A program made the position numbers and the translations under genes. A stretch of DNA of 52,382 nucleotides from the NCBI GenBank assembly GCA_029572955.1, contig JAKPQE010000031.1:1-52382 (forward strand), given 5' to 3'. The notes beneath the pieces are model-generated. The model had not been told where the DNA came from. It saw nothing but the letters and a program-made list of their open reading frames with translations, and did no database searches. Positions 28,686 to 36,935 of this stretch are shown one piece after another. Each line of letters opens with the position of its first letter. Position 1 is the stretch's first letter. This DNA comes from Pseudomonadota bacterium. Its GTDB lineage: Bacteria > Pseudomonadota > Alphaproteobacteria > Rhizobiales > JAKPQE01.

Positions 28686-29426
28686 ATGCGTAGCCTGTCC
28701 GACGTCCTCGATACTCTGTTCGCGCCGCTGGAAACCAGCAGGCGCGCCAGAACAGGCGTGTTTCTCTTCCCGGTCGTTCCGATCGTCATCTTCCTGTCGA
28801 TCAAACTGCTGGCGCCGGACACCTATCCGACGCTGATCACCGAAGATTCGGCGGTCGAGCGCCTGCAGGCATTGTTCTATTTCGCGGCCTCGGCTCTGGC
28901 CTTTTCTTCCTTCGCGACCTTCCTGAAAAACCGGCTCCCCCTCATCGCCATCCTCTACGGCGTGCTGGCCTTCGGTCTTCTGCTCGTCGCCGTCGAGGAA
29001 ATGAGCTGGGGTCAGCGGGTTTTCGAAATTGCGACGCCCGCCTATTTCGCGGCTCACAACACCCAGAACGAAATATCCTTGCACAATCTCGATTTCATCC
29101 AGCCGATCCTCCACAACATCTACATTGCGACCGGCGCCTATGGCGCATTCGGCTGGATCGTTGCGGCGCTCCTGTCTTCGGAGACGAAAAAGAACTGCCG
29201 GCACATTGTGAACTACGTCACCACCGACTGGTTCGTCAGCTCCTATTTCTTCTGCACCTTCCTCATGTACACGCTGCTCGAATACATCGCGCGCCCGCAT
29301 CCGGGCGGTTTTCTCATCTGGCGCGACCAGGAACCGGCCGAGCTGCTCTTTGCCCTCGGCTTCTTTCTCGTGCTGGCGACCAAGCACGTCCGGCTGCGGC
29401 GCTGCCTCGAGGGGCTCGCCGCATAG
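28686..29426 (+). CDS. Conserved integral membrane protein with EEMSWGQR motif
   Basis: A 246-residue protein with about six hydrophobic segments (for instance FLFPVVPIVIFLSIKLL, LFYFAASALAFSSFATFL, LPLIAILYGVLAFGLLLVAV, and two near the C-terminus). Just after the third helix comes EEMSWGQRVFEI, a charged motif in a membrane setting that recurs in a conserved family of unknown function. Codon use is slightly less GC-rich than neighbouring genes. The ATG at 28686 was preferred to TTG at 28671. I do not recognise a function. Confidence 0.7.
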   Translation: MRSLSDVLDTLFAPLETSRRARTGVFLFPVVPIVIFLSIKLLAPDTYPTLITEDSAVERLQALFYFAASALAFSSFATFLKNRLPLIAILYGVLAFGLLLVAVEEMSWGQRVFEIATPAYFAAHNTQNEISLHNLDFIQPILHNIYIATGAYGAFGWIVAALLSSETKKNCRHIVNYVTTDWFVSSYFFCTFLMYTLLEYIARPHPGGFLIWRDQEPAELLFALGFFLVLATKHVRLRRCLEGLAA

Positions 29427-29457
29427 CGGCACCGGCGCAGTGCTTTGGCCGCAGGCG

Positions 29458-29859
29458 TCAGGTATCCCCGAGCCGCAGGCCGAGGACGGCATCGCGCAAG
29501 GGCCGGCCAGGGCCGAGGCCGAGGCCTGCGGCACGCGCATTGACATGGGAGACGATGCCGTTTTCCCACATGTCGGCGGCGTCCCCGATGCGGGCGCTGT
29601 CGTGGCCGACGGTCGCGGCGGCGACGCCCGCTTCCTCGAGGATGTCGAGCGCGGCAATCCCCGCCCGGTCCTTGCCGACGCCGGCATCGTTGAAGACGAC
29701 GAGGCCGAAGGGATGTTCGAGCGCGAAGGCGGCCGAACTCGTGCCGCCATGGGAGGCCGAGACGACGACGGCGCCGGTATCGGCTGCATCGAGCTTGGTG
29801 ATCGTGTCGGTGAGGATCACCGGCCGGCCGGAGACATGGGCAACGATGCGCTTGAGCAT
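29458..29859 (-). CDS. Conserved hypothetical protein
   Basis: A 133-residue protein of unknown function. Its core GAVVVSASHGGTSSAAFALEHPFGLVVFNDAGVGKDRAGIAALDILE is rich in glycine and small residues and looks enzymatic. ATVGHDSARIGDAADMWENGIVSHVNA follows, with a conserved-looking His, Asp and Arg. The ATG at 29859 was chosen; the longer upstream frame is compositional. It converges on the membrane-protein gene with a 31-base gap. No family name is offered. Confidence 0.6.
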   Translation of the reverse strand: MLKRIVAHVSGRPVILTDTITKLDAADTGAVVVSASHGGTSSAAFALEHPFGLVVFNDAGVGKDRAGIAALDILEEAGVAAATVGHDSARIGDAADMWENGIVSHVNARAAGLGLGPGRPLRDAVLGLRLGDT

Positions 29860-30101
29860 GGGGTCTCCGGTTCCACCCGTGCAGCCCCGCGACGGCCGCA
29901 CCTTGCCGCAAGTCTCGCCGCCACGTCCGCCATTCGCAAGGGCGAGCGACGCGGCGATGCCGAGACCATGAGGGACAACCATACCTTCGCGATGCCGTCC
30001 CGGCATCGACCGTTTGGCATGCCGTCGGAAATGGCTTACCTGCAAACTCTGACCTCCTCGGAACATCCTTCGGCGTATTCCCGGTTTGAAAGGTGCCGCC
30101 A

Positions 30102-31451
30102 ATGACCATCCGGATTGGCAGACGGCAGGTTCTGGCAGGCCTCGGCGCGCTCGGGGCATCGGCGCTGGCCGCACGGCGCGTCACGGCGCGTCCGGCCGGC
30201 TCGACGCTCGTCATCGGGGCGGGCCTTGCGGGCCTTACCGTCGCGCGGGCGCTGCAGGATGCCGGCCACGCGGTCACAATCCTCGAGGCGCGGGCGCGGA
30301 TCGGCGGGCGCATCCACACCTCGCGGCTCTGGCCGGACCTGCCGATGGACCTTGGCGCGAGCTGGATCCACGGCCAGCGCGGCAATCCGCTGACGGCCCT
30401 TGCCCGAAAGGCCGGCGCACGGACGCTCGCGACGAGCTATGACGCCTCGATCATTCTCGGGCCCGACGGCGGCGAGATCGATCCCGACCTTCGCCGGGCC
30501 GAGCGCCTCCTCAGCCGGGCGCTCGACGCAACCGAGGAACTCGACAGCGACGTGTCGGTGACCGAGGCGCTCGAGGCCTCGGCCGACTGGCGGTCGGCGT
30601 CGGCCGACCTGCGCCGGCTGGTGCTCCATCTCGTCAACAGCACGCTCGAACAGGAATATGGCAGCCCGGCGCACCGGCTTTCGGCCTGGTACGGGCAGGA
30701 AGACGAGGAATTCGGCGGCGCCGATGTGCTTTTCCCCGGCGGCTTCGACCAGATCACCGCCCATCTGGCGCGCAGGCTCGACATCCGCCTCGGCACCGAG
30801 GTGACCGCGATCGCCCCCGGCGAGGTGCGGCTGGCCGATGGCGGCCGGATCACGGCCGACCGGATCGTCTGCACCCTGCCGCCCGGCGTCCTGCAAGCCG
30901 GGCGCCCGCAGTTCGCCGAACCCCTCGCCCCCGACCGTCAGGCGGCCATCGACGGGCTCGGCATGGGGCTCCTCGACAAGTGCTGGCTGCGGTTCGAGCG
31001 GATCGCCTGGCCGCGCGACGCCGACTGGATCGAATGGCTCGGGCCGCGCCCGGGCTACTGGGCGGAGTGGGTGTCGCTGGCGCGGGCCGCCAAAAAGCCC
31101 GTCCTCGTCGGCTTCAACGCCGCCGACGCGGCGGGCGAAATCGAGCGCCTCGACGACCGCGACACCATCGCCGCGGCGCACGAGGCTTTGCGCGCCATGT
31201 TCGGCACGGCCTTTCCCGCACCGCTCGCCGGTCAGGTCACCCGCTGGCGGCAGGACCGCTTCGCGCTTGGCAGCTACAGCTTCAACGCGGTCGGGACCAG
31301 CCCCGATACCCGCCGCGCGCTCGCCGGCGCCGACTGGGACGGCAAATTGTGGTTCGCTGGCGAGGCATGTTCGGCCGGCTACTTCGGCACCGCGCACGGG
31401 GCGCTGCTTTCAGGAGAGGACGTGGCGCGCCGGCTCCTGGCGGGCGATTGA
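30102..31451 (+). CDS. Tat-exported FAD-dependent amine oxidase
   Basis: A 449-residue flavoprotein of the monoamine oxidase/polyamine oxidase family. The N-terminus [22 protein letters not shown] resembles a twin-arginine signal, so a folded cofactor-bearing enzyme is probably exported. The FAD motif is [19 protein letters not shown] (about 39-57), followed by [12 protein letters not shown] and DLGASWIHG. The C-terminal [23 protein letters not shown] is the second FAD signature. The substrate amine is unknown. The ATG at 30102 follows AAAGG; GTG at 30093 is a less likely start. Confidence 0.87.
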   Translation: MTIRIGRRQVLAGLGALGASALAARRVTARPAGSTLVIGAGLAGLTVARALQDAGHAVTILEARARIGGRIHTSRLWPDLPMDLGASWIHGQRGNPLTALARKAGARTLATSYDASIILGPDGGEIDPDLRRAERLLSRALDATEELDSDVSVTEALEASADWRSASADLRRLVLHLVNSTLEQEYGSPAHRLSAWYGQEDEEFGGADVLFPGGFDQITAHLARRLDIRLGTEVTAIAPGEVRLADGGRITADRIVCTLPPGVLQAGRPQFAEPLAPDRQAAIDGLGMGLLDKCWLRFERIAWPRDADWIEWLGPRPGYWAEWVSLARAAKKPVLVGFNAADAAGEIERLDDRDTIAAAHEALRAMFGTAFPAPLAGQVTRWRQDRFALGSYSFNAVGTSPDTRRALAGADWDGKLWFAGEACSAGYFGTAHGALLSGEDVARRLLAGD

Positions 31452-31546
31452 GGGATTGGGCACGGCGCCGGTTTTTTTGGCGGCGGGGCCGATGCCCCTC
31501 ACCTCGTTGGTGGGACAGGTCACGGCACTGAAGGCCGGCAAGCCGT

Positions 31547-31639
31547 CCGTAGGGTGCCGTTAGCTGCGGCACGCGGCGTAACGCACCGAAAGACGGGACG
31601 GCAGAGCGGTGCGTTACGCTTCGCTAACGCACCCTACGG
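31547..31639. repeat. Nested palindromic intergenic repeat
   Basis: Outer arms CCGTAGGGTGCCGTTAGC (31547-31564) and GCTAACGCACCCTACGG (31623-31639) pair with one extra C. Inner arms GCGTAACGCACCG (31576-31588) and CGGTGCGTTACGC (31607-31619) pair perfectly. The sequence GGTGCGTTACGC and its inverse belong to a repeat type seen between genes in many bacteria. It sits between the amine oxidase and guaA. Confidence 0.7.
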
Positions 31640-31739
31640 GGCCCTGCCCCTGAGGGCCGCGGGCCGTTGATCCAGCCTATGCCGCGCTGGAATCCCGTTT
31701 GTCATCGGGAATGACGACAACAACACCCCTATCCGCCCC

Positions 31740-33287
31740 TCACTCCCACTCGATGGTTCCGGGGGGCTTCGAAGTGATGTCGTAGACGACGCGGTTGACG
31801 CCCTTGACCTCGTTGATGATGCGGGTCGCGGCGCGGCCGAGGAAATCCATGTCGTAGTGGAAGAAGTCCGCCGTCATGCCGTCGACCGAGGTGACGGCCC
31901 GCAGGGCCAGCACGTAGTCGTAGGTGCGGCCGTCGCCCATGACGCCGACGGTCTGGACCGGCAAGAGCACGGCGAAGGCCTGCCAGATGGCGTCGTAGAG
32001 GCCGGCCTTGCGGATCTCGTCGAGATAGATCGCGTCGGCCTTCTTCAGTATCTCGAGCTTGTCGCGGGAGATGCCGCCCGGGCAGCGGATGGCAAGGCCC
32101 GGCCCCGGGAAGGGATGGCGGCCGACGAAGACGTCGGGCAGGCCGAGCTCGCGGCCAAGGGCGCGGACCTCGTCCTTGAAGAGTTCGCGCAAGGGCTCGA
32201 CGAGCTTCATGTTCATGCGCTCAGGGAGCCCGCCGACATTGTGGTGCGACTTGATCGTCACCGAGGGGCCGCCGACGAACGAAACGCTTTCGATCACGTC
32301 CGGATAGAGCGTCCCCTGCGCGAGGAATTCGGCGCCGCCGACCTTGCGCGCCTCCTCCTCGAAGACCTCGATGAAGAGGCCGCCGATGGTCTTGCGCTTC
32401 TTTTCCGGGTCGCTCATCCCCTCGAGCGCACCGATGAAGCGCTCGCTCGCGTCGACATGGACGAGCGGGATGTTGTAGTGGCCGCGGAACAGCGAGACGA
32501 CTTCCTCGGCCTCGTTCATGCGCATCAGGCCGTGGTCGACGAAGATGCAGGTGAGCTGGTCGCCGATCGCCTCGTGGATGAGGACGGCGGCAACGGCCGA
32601 GTCGACACCGCCGGAAAGGCCGCAGATGACCTTGCCGGTGCCGACTTGGCGGCGGATCTGGTCGATCGCCTGGTCGCGGAAGGCGGCCATGGTCCAGTCG
32701 CCGGCGCAGCCGCAGATGTTGTGCACGAAATTCGAAAGGAGCTTCGCCCCGTCCGGGGTGTGCACCACCTCCGGGTGGAACTGCACGGCATAGAAGCGCC
32801 GCGCCTCGTTGGCGATCGCGGCGAAGGGCGCGCCGTTCGAGACCGCGACCGGGTGGAAGCCCTCCGGAATGGCCGTGACGCGGTCGCCATGGCTCATCCA
32901 GACCTGGTGGCGCTCGCCGGGGTTCCAGACGCCGCTAAAGAGGGCGCAGGTGTCGGTCACCTCGATGAAGGCGCGGCCGAATTCGCGCTCGTTGCCCGGC
33001 TCGACCTTGCCGCCGAGCTCGGCGCACATGGTCTGCTCGCCATAGCAGATGCCGAGCACCGGAATGCCGGCCTCGTAGATCTTCGCCGGAGCGCGGGGCG
33101 TGCCGATATCGTGGACGCTCGCCGGGCCGCCGGAGAGGATGACGCCCTTCGGCGCGAATTCCTCGAAGACCTCGCCGGCCTTCTGGAAGGGCACGATCTC
33201 GGAATAGACGCCGGCCTCGCGCACGCGCCGCGCGATGAGCTGCGTGACCTGGCTGCCGAAGTCGATGATGAGGATGCGGTCGGTCAT
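31740..33287 (-). CDS. guaA: GMP synthase (glutamine-hydrolysing)
   Basis: A 515-residue enzyme that converts XMP to GMP. The N-terminal class I glutaminase has its cysteine in [10 protein letters not shown] and the His/Glu in FHPEVVHT. The ATP-pyrophosphatase PP-loop [12 protein letters not shown] and the C-terminal dimer domain with [11 protein letters not shown] complete it. The ATG at 33287 ([13 protein letters not shown]) was chosen over a longer upstream frame. guaB lies about 6 kb away on the same strand. Confidence 0.97.
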   Translation of the reverse strand: MTDRILIIDFGSQVTQLIARRVREAGVYSEIVPFQKAGEVFEEFAPKGVILSGGPASVHDIGTPRAPAKIYEAGIPVLGICYGEQTMCAELGGKVEPGNEREFGRAFIEVTDTCALFSGVWNPGERHQVWMSHGDRVTAIPEGFHPVAVSNGAPFAAIANEARRFYAVQFHPEVVHTPDGAKLLSNFVHNICGCAGDWTMAAFRDQAIDQIRRQVGTGKVICGLSGGVDSAVAAVLIHEAIGDQLTCIFVDHGLMRMNEAEEVVSLFRGHYNIPLVHVDASERFIGALEGMSDPEKKRKTIGGLFIEVFEEEARKVGGAEFLAQGTLYPDVIESVSFVGGPSVTIKSHHNVGGLPERMNMKLVEPLRELFKDEVRALGRELGLPDVFVGRHPFPGPGLAIRCPGGISRDKLEILKKADAIYLDEIRKAGLYDAIWQAFAVLLPVQTVGVMGDGRTYDYVLALRAVTSVDGMTADFFHYDMDFLGRAATRIINEVKGVNRVVYDITSKPPGTIEWE

Positions 33288-33497
33288 GGGGACGGGATCT
33301 CTCCGGATAAGAGCGACATGGGGCGGAATACCCCCGCCGGCCGCGTCTGTCGACCGGAATCCGGCATGGCGCGGCGTTCGCCCGCCGCAAGTCCCCAAAA
33401 GATCGGCGGCCTTGCCGCCGCCGCCCGCTTTCCGGCGCAGAACGCCTTCACCGGTCCCCATCTTCCCTGAAAGAGCGGCCAGAACGGGAGGCGGCAA

Positions 33498-33830
33498 ATG
33501 TCGATGGGATTCCTCGGTGCGACGATCCTCGGTCTTGCGATCGTCGGCGGTGCGTCGGGTCTGCCGGCGGCGACGCCTTTCGCAGAGCGCCCGATGCTCG
33601 TCGTCATGAAGGATGTCGCCTGCGTGCAGGCGGCCAATGCCCGCAAGCGCTCGTGCGACTCCTACTGCAACAGTGCCTGGGAGCAGGACTGCATCGGCGC
33701 CTGCGAGAGCGACGCCCCCTGGGAGACGGCGGGTGCCTGCATCGCGCTCTGCCAGCGCAGCGCCAACCAGTGCTACCGCGATTGCATCGACAGCCACAAT
33801 TCCGAGGTCGATGCCTGTCCGAACCGGTAG
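33498..33830 (+). CDS. Small secreted protein with four CX3C motifs
   Basis: A 110-residue protein with a signal peptide ([21 protein letters not shown]). The mature part has ten cysteines, eight of them in four CX3C units: CDSYC, CIGAC, CIALC and CYRDC, with gaps of 7, 11 and 6 residues, plus one before and one after. The pattern suggests a disulfide-stapled helical protein in the periplasm or outside. RBS GGGAGG lies 6 bases before the ATG at 33498. I do not recognise a family. Confidence 0.7.
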   Translation: MSMGFLGATILGLAIVGGASGLPAATPFAERPMLVVMKDVACVQAANARKRSCDSYCNSAWEQDCIGACESDAPWETAGACIALCQRSANQCYRDCIDSHNSEVDACPNR

Positions 33831-33945
33831 GACGGCGGGCCCTTCAAAAAACCGTCACGGCGAATCGCCTATGACTGCGGCCATGCGACAGCGCACTCAT
33901 TGCGCCGCATGTGATGAAACACTGTCGACCGGAGAAGGATTGCCG

Positions 33946-34182
33946 ATGTCCGTTGTCACCGAGGAAGCCGTTCGCACCGCCGCCCACCAGATCTGGCTCG
34001 ATGAGGGCTGCCCGGACGGCCGGGCCGAAACGCACTGGCACCAGGCGCGCGAAATGATGGAAAAGGCCGCCGCGCCGAAGCGCAAGGCCACTGCGCCGAA
34101 GAAGAAGGCCGCCGCGGCCGGCGAGGCGGCGGTCGCAAAGGCGACCCGCGCACCGGCGCGGCCGCGCAAGACGGCGAGCTGA
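33946..34182 (+). CDS. DUF2934 protein
   Basis: A 78-residue protein. Its first half, EEAVRTAAHQIWLDEGCPDGRAETHWHQAREMM, is the DUF2934 domain, widespread in rhizobia and of unknown function. The second half is a Lys/Ala/Pro-rich tail that may bind nucleic acid. The ATG at 33946 has GGAGAAGG at 33931-33938. It ends 2 bases before the convergent methyltransferase gene. Confidence 0.8.
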   Translation: MSVVTEEAVRTAAHQIWLDEGCPDGRAETHWHQAREMMEKAAAPKRKATAPKKKAAAAGEAAVAKATRAPARPRKTAS

Positions 34183-34184
34183 GA

Positions 34185-35492
34185 CTACGCCGCCCGCCGC
34201 ATCACCGCGACGAAGAAGCCGTCGGTTCCGGCGCTCGCCGGCGTCAGGCGGATCGCATCGCCGAGACCCGCGACGGGCGCGCGGAAGGCCTCGGGAAGAT
34301 CGTCGCCGAGGGCGGCGCGCCAGACGGCGGCGGCATCGGCGAGGGCGAAATCGGGGTGACCGCCGAGAAATTCGGCGACGCGATCCTCGTTCTCCTCGGG
34401 CAGCAGCGAGCAGGTGACGTAGACGAGGCGGCCGCCGGGCTTCACCTTCGGCTCGGCGAGGGCGAGCACCTCGTTCTGGTCGGCGATGCGCTGCTCGAGC
34501 TGGGCCTGCGAGAGGCGCCATTTGGCGTCCGGACGGCGGCGCCAGGTGCCGGTGCCGGTGCAGGGCGCATCGACGAGCACGAGGTCCATGCGGCCGTCGA
34601 GGGCGTCGAGGCGGTCGCGCTCGTTGGCGGCGATGACCTGGACATTGCGCGTGCCGGCGCGGTCGAGGCGCTCGAAGATGCCGGCAAGGCGATTGCGGTC
34701 GGCATCGAAGGCGTGGATCTGGCCCTTGTTCGCCATGATCGCGGCAAGCGCCAGGGTCTTGCCGCCGCCACCGGCGCAGACGTCGGCGACCTGCTCGCCG
34801 GCCGTGGCGCCGGCAAGGAGCGCGGCGAGCTGCGAGCCCTCGTCCTGAATCTCGAACCAGCCCTTCTGGTAGCCGGGCTCGGCCTGGACCTGCGGCGCGC
34901 GGGCCGGCCCCTCGCCGGGGGCGAGGCGGATGCCGAGCGGCGAGAGCGTCGTCGGCGCCGGCGCGAAGCGCGACAGGGCGCCGAGCACCTTGTCGCGCGT
35001 CGATTTCAGCGTGTTGGCGCGCAGATCGACCGGCGCGCGGGCGGCAAGGCCCCTGCCCTCCTCGACGAGGCGCGGACCGAAGGCGCGCGAAAACGAGGGC
35101 GCCAGCCATTCGGGAATGTCGGCAAGGACATGGGTCGGGGCGCCCGCGGCAGCCTCACCGGCAAGAGCCGCCCGCTCCGCCTCGCCGAGCGGCGCCGGCG
35201 CATGACGGTCCTCGGCAAGGAGCGTCTCCAGCCGTCCGAGCGGCACGCGCCACAGCACGACATAGGCGGCGAGCACCAGCGCCCGCGGGCTTTCCGACCC
35301 CATGCGCCAGGCGAGCGAGGCGCGGCAGCGCAGGGCATCATGGACGAGATTGCCGATCGCGGCGCGGTCGCCGGAGCCGGCGAAACGGTGGGCGTTGCCC
35401 CAGTCGCGCAGCACGTCGGTCGCCGGGCGGTGCTCCCGCTCCAGCCTTTCCAGCACCTCGATCGCCGCCTCGATCCGGCCGCCGTCCCTCAT
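34185..35492 (-). CDS. RsmB/NOP-family RNA cytosine methyltransferase
   Basis: A 435-residue SAM-dependent RNA m5C methyltransferase, probably acting on 16S rRNA. The N-terminal part resembles the NusB-like domain of RsmB. The SAM motif is VADVCAGGGGKTLALAAIM, and the two catalytic cysteines lie in VDAPCTGTGTWRRRP and YVTCSLLPEENED. The ATG at 35492 is favoured over GTG at 35498 because GGAG lies at a better distance. It is divergent from irr. Confidence 0.88.
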   Translation of the reverse strand: MRDGGRIEAAIEVLERLEREHRPATDVLRDWGNAHRFAGSGDRAAIGNLVHDALRCRASLAWRMGSESPRALVLAAYVVLWRVPLGRLETLLAEDRHAPAPLGEAERAALAGEAAAGAPTHVLADIPEWLAPSFSRAFGPRLVEEGRGLAARAPVDLRANTLKSTRDKVLGALSRFAPAPTTLSPLGIRLAPGEGPARAPQVQAEPGYQKGWFEIQDEGSQLAALLAGATAGEQVADVCAGGGGKTLALAAIMANKGQIHAFDADRNRLAGIFERLDRAGTRNVQVIAANERDRLDALDGRMDLVLVDAPCTGTGTWRRRPDAKWRLSQAQLEQRIADQNEVLALAEPKVKPGGRLVYVTCSLLPEENEDRVAEFLGGHPDFALADAAAVWRAALGDDLPEAFRAPVAGLGDAIRLTPASAGTDGFFVAVMRRAA

Positions 35493-35643
35493 CGTCACGC
35501 TCCATCGTTCGGCGTCACGCGAGCCCTTCGCCGGGCCCGCGACCGCCGCTGTGTTTGACCCGGCGCGCCGTGACGTTCAAGTGACAATGCAAACGGTTCA
35601 TCAACCGCCACAATTTTTTCCGAATTTTTGGCTTGAATCTTTT

Positions 35644-35662
35644 CAGAATGGTTTTAATTCTG
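35644..35662. promoter_or_regulatory. Candidate operator upstream of irr
   Basis: CAGAAT and ATTCTG are perfect 6-base arms 7 bases apart, in an AT-rich stretch 34 bases before the irr start. It could be a Fur-family site for autoregulation. It does not match the ICE consensus fully. Confidence 0.4.
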
Positions 35663-35696
35663 ATCTTGCCAATTTGTCGCAGCTACGGAGAGCACC

Positions 35697-36110
35697 ATGT
35701 CGCAGATGCCTGCGATCCAGACGATCCTCGCCAAGGCGGGCCTGCGTCCGACCGCCAAGCGCGTTGCGCTCGCCAAGCTGCTGTTCGACGGCGTCGACAA
35801 GCATGTGACCGCCGACGACGTCATGGAGATGGTCCGGCGCAAGCGGCTTCGCGTCTCCCAGGCGACGGTCTACAACTCGCTCAACCAGTTCTGTGCGGCC
35901 GGGCTCCTGAAGCGGATCGTGATCGACAGCTCGAGTACCGTCTTCGACACCAACACCTCGCACCACCACCACCTCTTCTACGAGGACGACGGCCACATCG
36001 TCGACCTGGCCGGCGACAGCATTTCGCTGCTCGGCCTGCCCGACCTCGCCGAGCACGAGTCGCTGCTCTCGGTCGACCTGATCCTGCGCGTCGGCCGCGC
36101 CCACGACTGA
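35697..36110 (+). CDS. irr: Irr, Fur-family iron-response regulator
   Basis: A 137-residue regulator of the Irr branch, which in rhizobia represses or activates iron and haem genes in response to haem status. A winged helix covers about residues 10-80 (GLRPTAKRVALAKLLF and SQATVYNSLNQFCAAGLLKRI). FDTNTSHHHHLFYED contains the His cluster that binds haem in the family. The N-terminal Cys-Pro haem motif of Bradyrhizobium Irr is absent, so stability control may differ. RBS GGAG is 6 bases from the ATG. Confidence 0.92.
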   Translation: MSQMPAIQTILAKAGLRPTAKRVALAKLLFDGVDKHVTADDVMEMVRRKRLRVSQATVYNSLNQFCAAGLLKRIVIDSSSTVFDTNTSHHHHLFYEDDGHIVDLAGDSISLLGLPDLAEHESLLSVDLILRVGRAHD

Positions 36111-36427
36111 GCTCCCTCCCCGCCCGATGATCGTCGAGCCCGGCGTCGCACCGCGATGAAGCGCGACGATTTGCCGGCTCGCGGCGTGTTGCGGCCGTGA
36201 CCTGCCAGCCCCATTTTTTTGGCTGAAAGCGGCACTTGCTGCGAGCCGTTCGCAGCGAGGTCCATAATATTAGAATTTTTCTAGAAACTTTCTCAGAAGG
36301 TGTTGACCACAGGGCTTCGACGCATATTCTAGGGCGGCAAGTTCGACGCGCGGCGGCGGGAGCGCCGTTGCAATCCGGTACGCCGGCTCGCGCGGGGAAA
36401 GACCCAAACCAGCATCAGGAGGACATG
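36111..36427. other. Intergenic region between irr and rubrerythrin
   Basis: A 317-base stretch with no credible gene. The first 150 bases show nothing notable apart from a T-run (ccattttttttgg). It then holds the ICE-like element and the leader of the rubrerythrin operon, ending in an AGGAGG ribosome-binding site at 36417-36422. Confidence 0.6.
36270..36286. promoter_or_regulatory. ICE-like (iron control element) palindrome upstream of rubrerythrin
   Basis: TAGAA-TTT-TTCTA (36271-36283) is an inverted repeat inside TTAGAATTTTTCTAGAA, close to the Irr-binding ICE consensus (TTTAGAA...TTCTAAA). It overlaps a second palindrome, TTTCTAGAAA (36278-36287). A CATAAT lies just upstream at 36263-36268 as a possible -10. 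With irr 160 bases upstream, Irr control of this operon is likely. Confidence 0.6.
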
Positions 36428-36844
36428 ATGGATCTGGCCAAGAGCAAGACTCTCGACAATCTGAAGGAAGCCTTCGCCGGCGAGAGCCAGGCGAACCGCC
36501 GCTATCTCTATTTCGCACAGAAGGCCGATGTCGAGGGCTACAACGACGTCGCCGCGGTGTTCCGTTCGACCGCCGAAGGCGAGACCGGCCACGCCCACGG
36601 CCATCTGGAGTTCATGGAGTCCGTCGGCGACCCGGCGACCGGCATGCCGATCGGCTCGACCTCGGACAACCTGAAGGCCTCGATCGCCGGTGAGACGCAC
36701 GAGTACACCGACATGTACCCGGGCATGGCGCGCACCGCCCGCGACGAAGGCTTCGAGGAGATCGCCGACTGGTTCGAGACCCTCGCCAAGGCCGAGAAGT
36801 CGCACGCCGGCCGCTTCACCAAGGCTCTCGAGAGCATGGACTGA
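36428..36844 (+). CDS. Rubrerythrin (erythrin domain only)
   Basis: A 138-residue four-helix di-iron protein that reduces hydrogen peroxide in the cytoplasm. Candidate iron ligands are E19, E52/H55 (EGETGHAH), E89/E92 (GETHEY) and E123/H126 (EKSHAG). The usual C-terminal rubredoxin domain is missing, so electrons must come from another protein; the Fe-S oxidoreductase downstream is a candidate. ATG 36428 is 5 bases after AGGAGG; an ATG at 36425 is too close. The ICE-like element upstream suggests iron regulation. Confidence 0.93.
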   Translation: MDLAKSKTLDNLKEAFAGESQANRRYLYFAQKADVEGYNDVAAVFRSTAEGETGHAHGHLEFMESVGDPATGMPIGSTSDNLKASIAGETHEYTDMYPGMARTARDEGFEEIADWFETLAKAEKSHAGRFTKALESMD

Positions 36845-36862
36845 GCGCCACGGCGCCTTATT

Positions 36863-36888
36863 CGGGGCGGCGCTTCGGCGCCGTCCCG
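36863..36888 (+). other. UUCG-capped hairpin between rubrerythrin and the Fe-S oxidoreductase
   Basis: An 11-bp stem (CGGGGCGGCGC/GCGCCGTCCCG, one G-U pair) closed by a TTCG loop sits 18 bases after the rubrerythrin stop. There is no T-run. It may raise the level of the first mRNA segment over the rest by blocking 3' exonucleases. Confidence 0.45.
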
Positions 36889-36935
36889 CCCTCCTTCACC
36901 GATCTCCGCATAATCCCGCAAGGGGAGACGAGGCC

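Noticed and set aside
31452-31480. T-run near the amine oxidase stop as a terminator
   Set aside because: Only a 6-base GGCGCC palindrome stands before the T-run, too short for a convincing stem.
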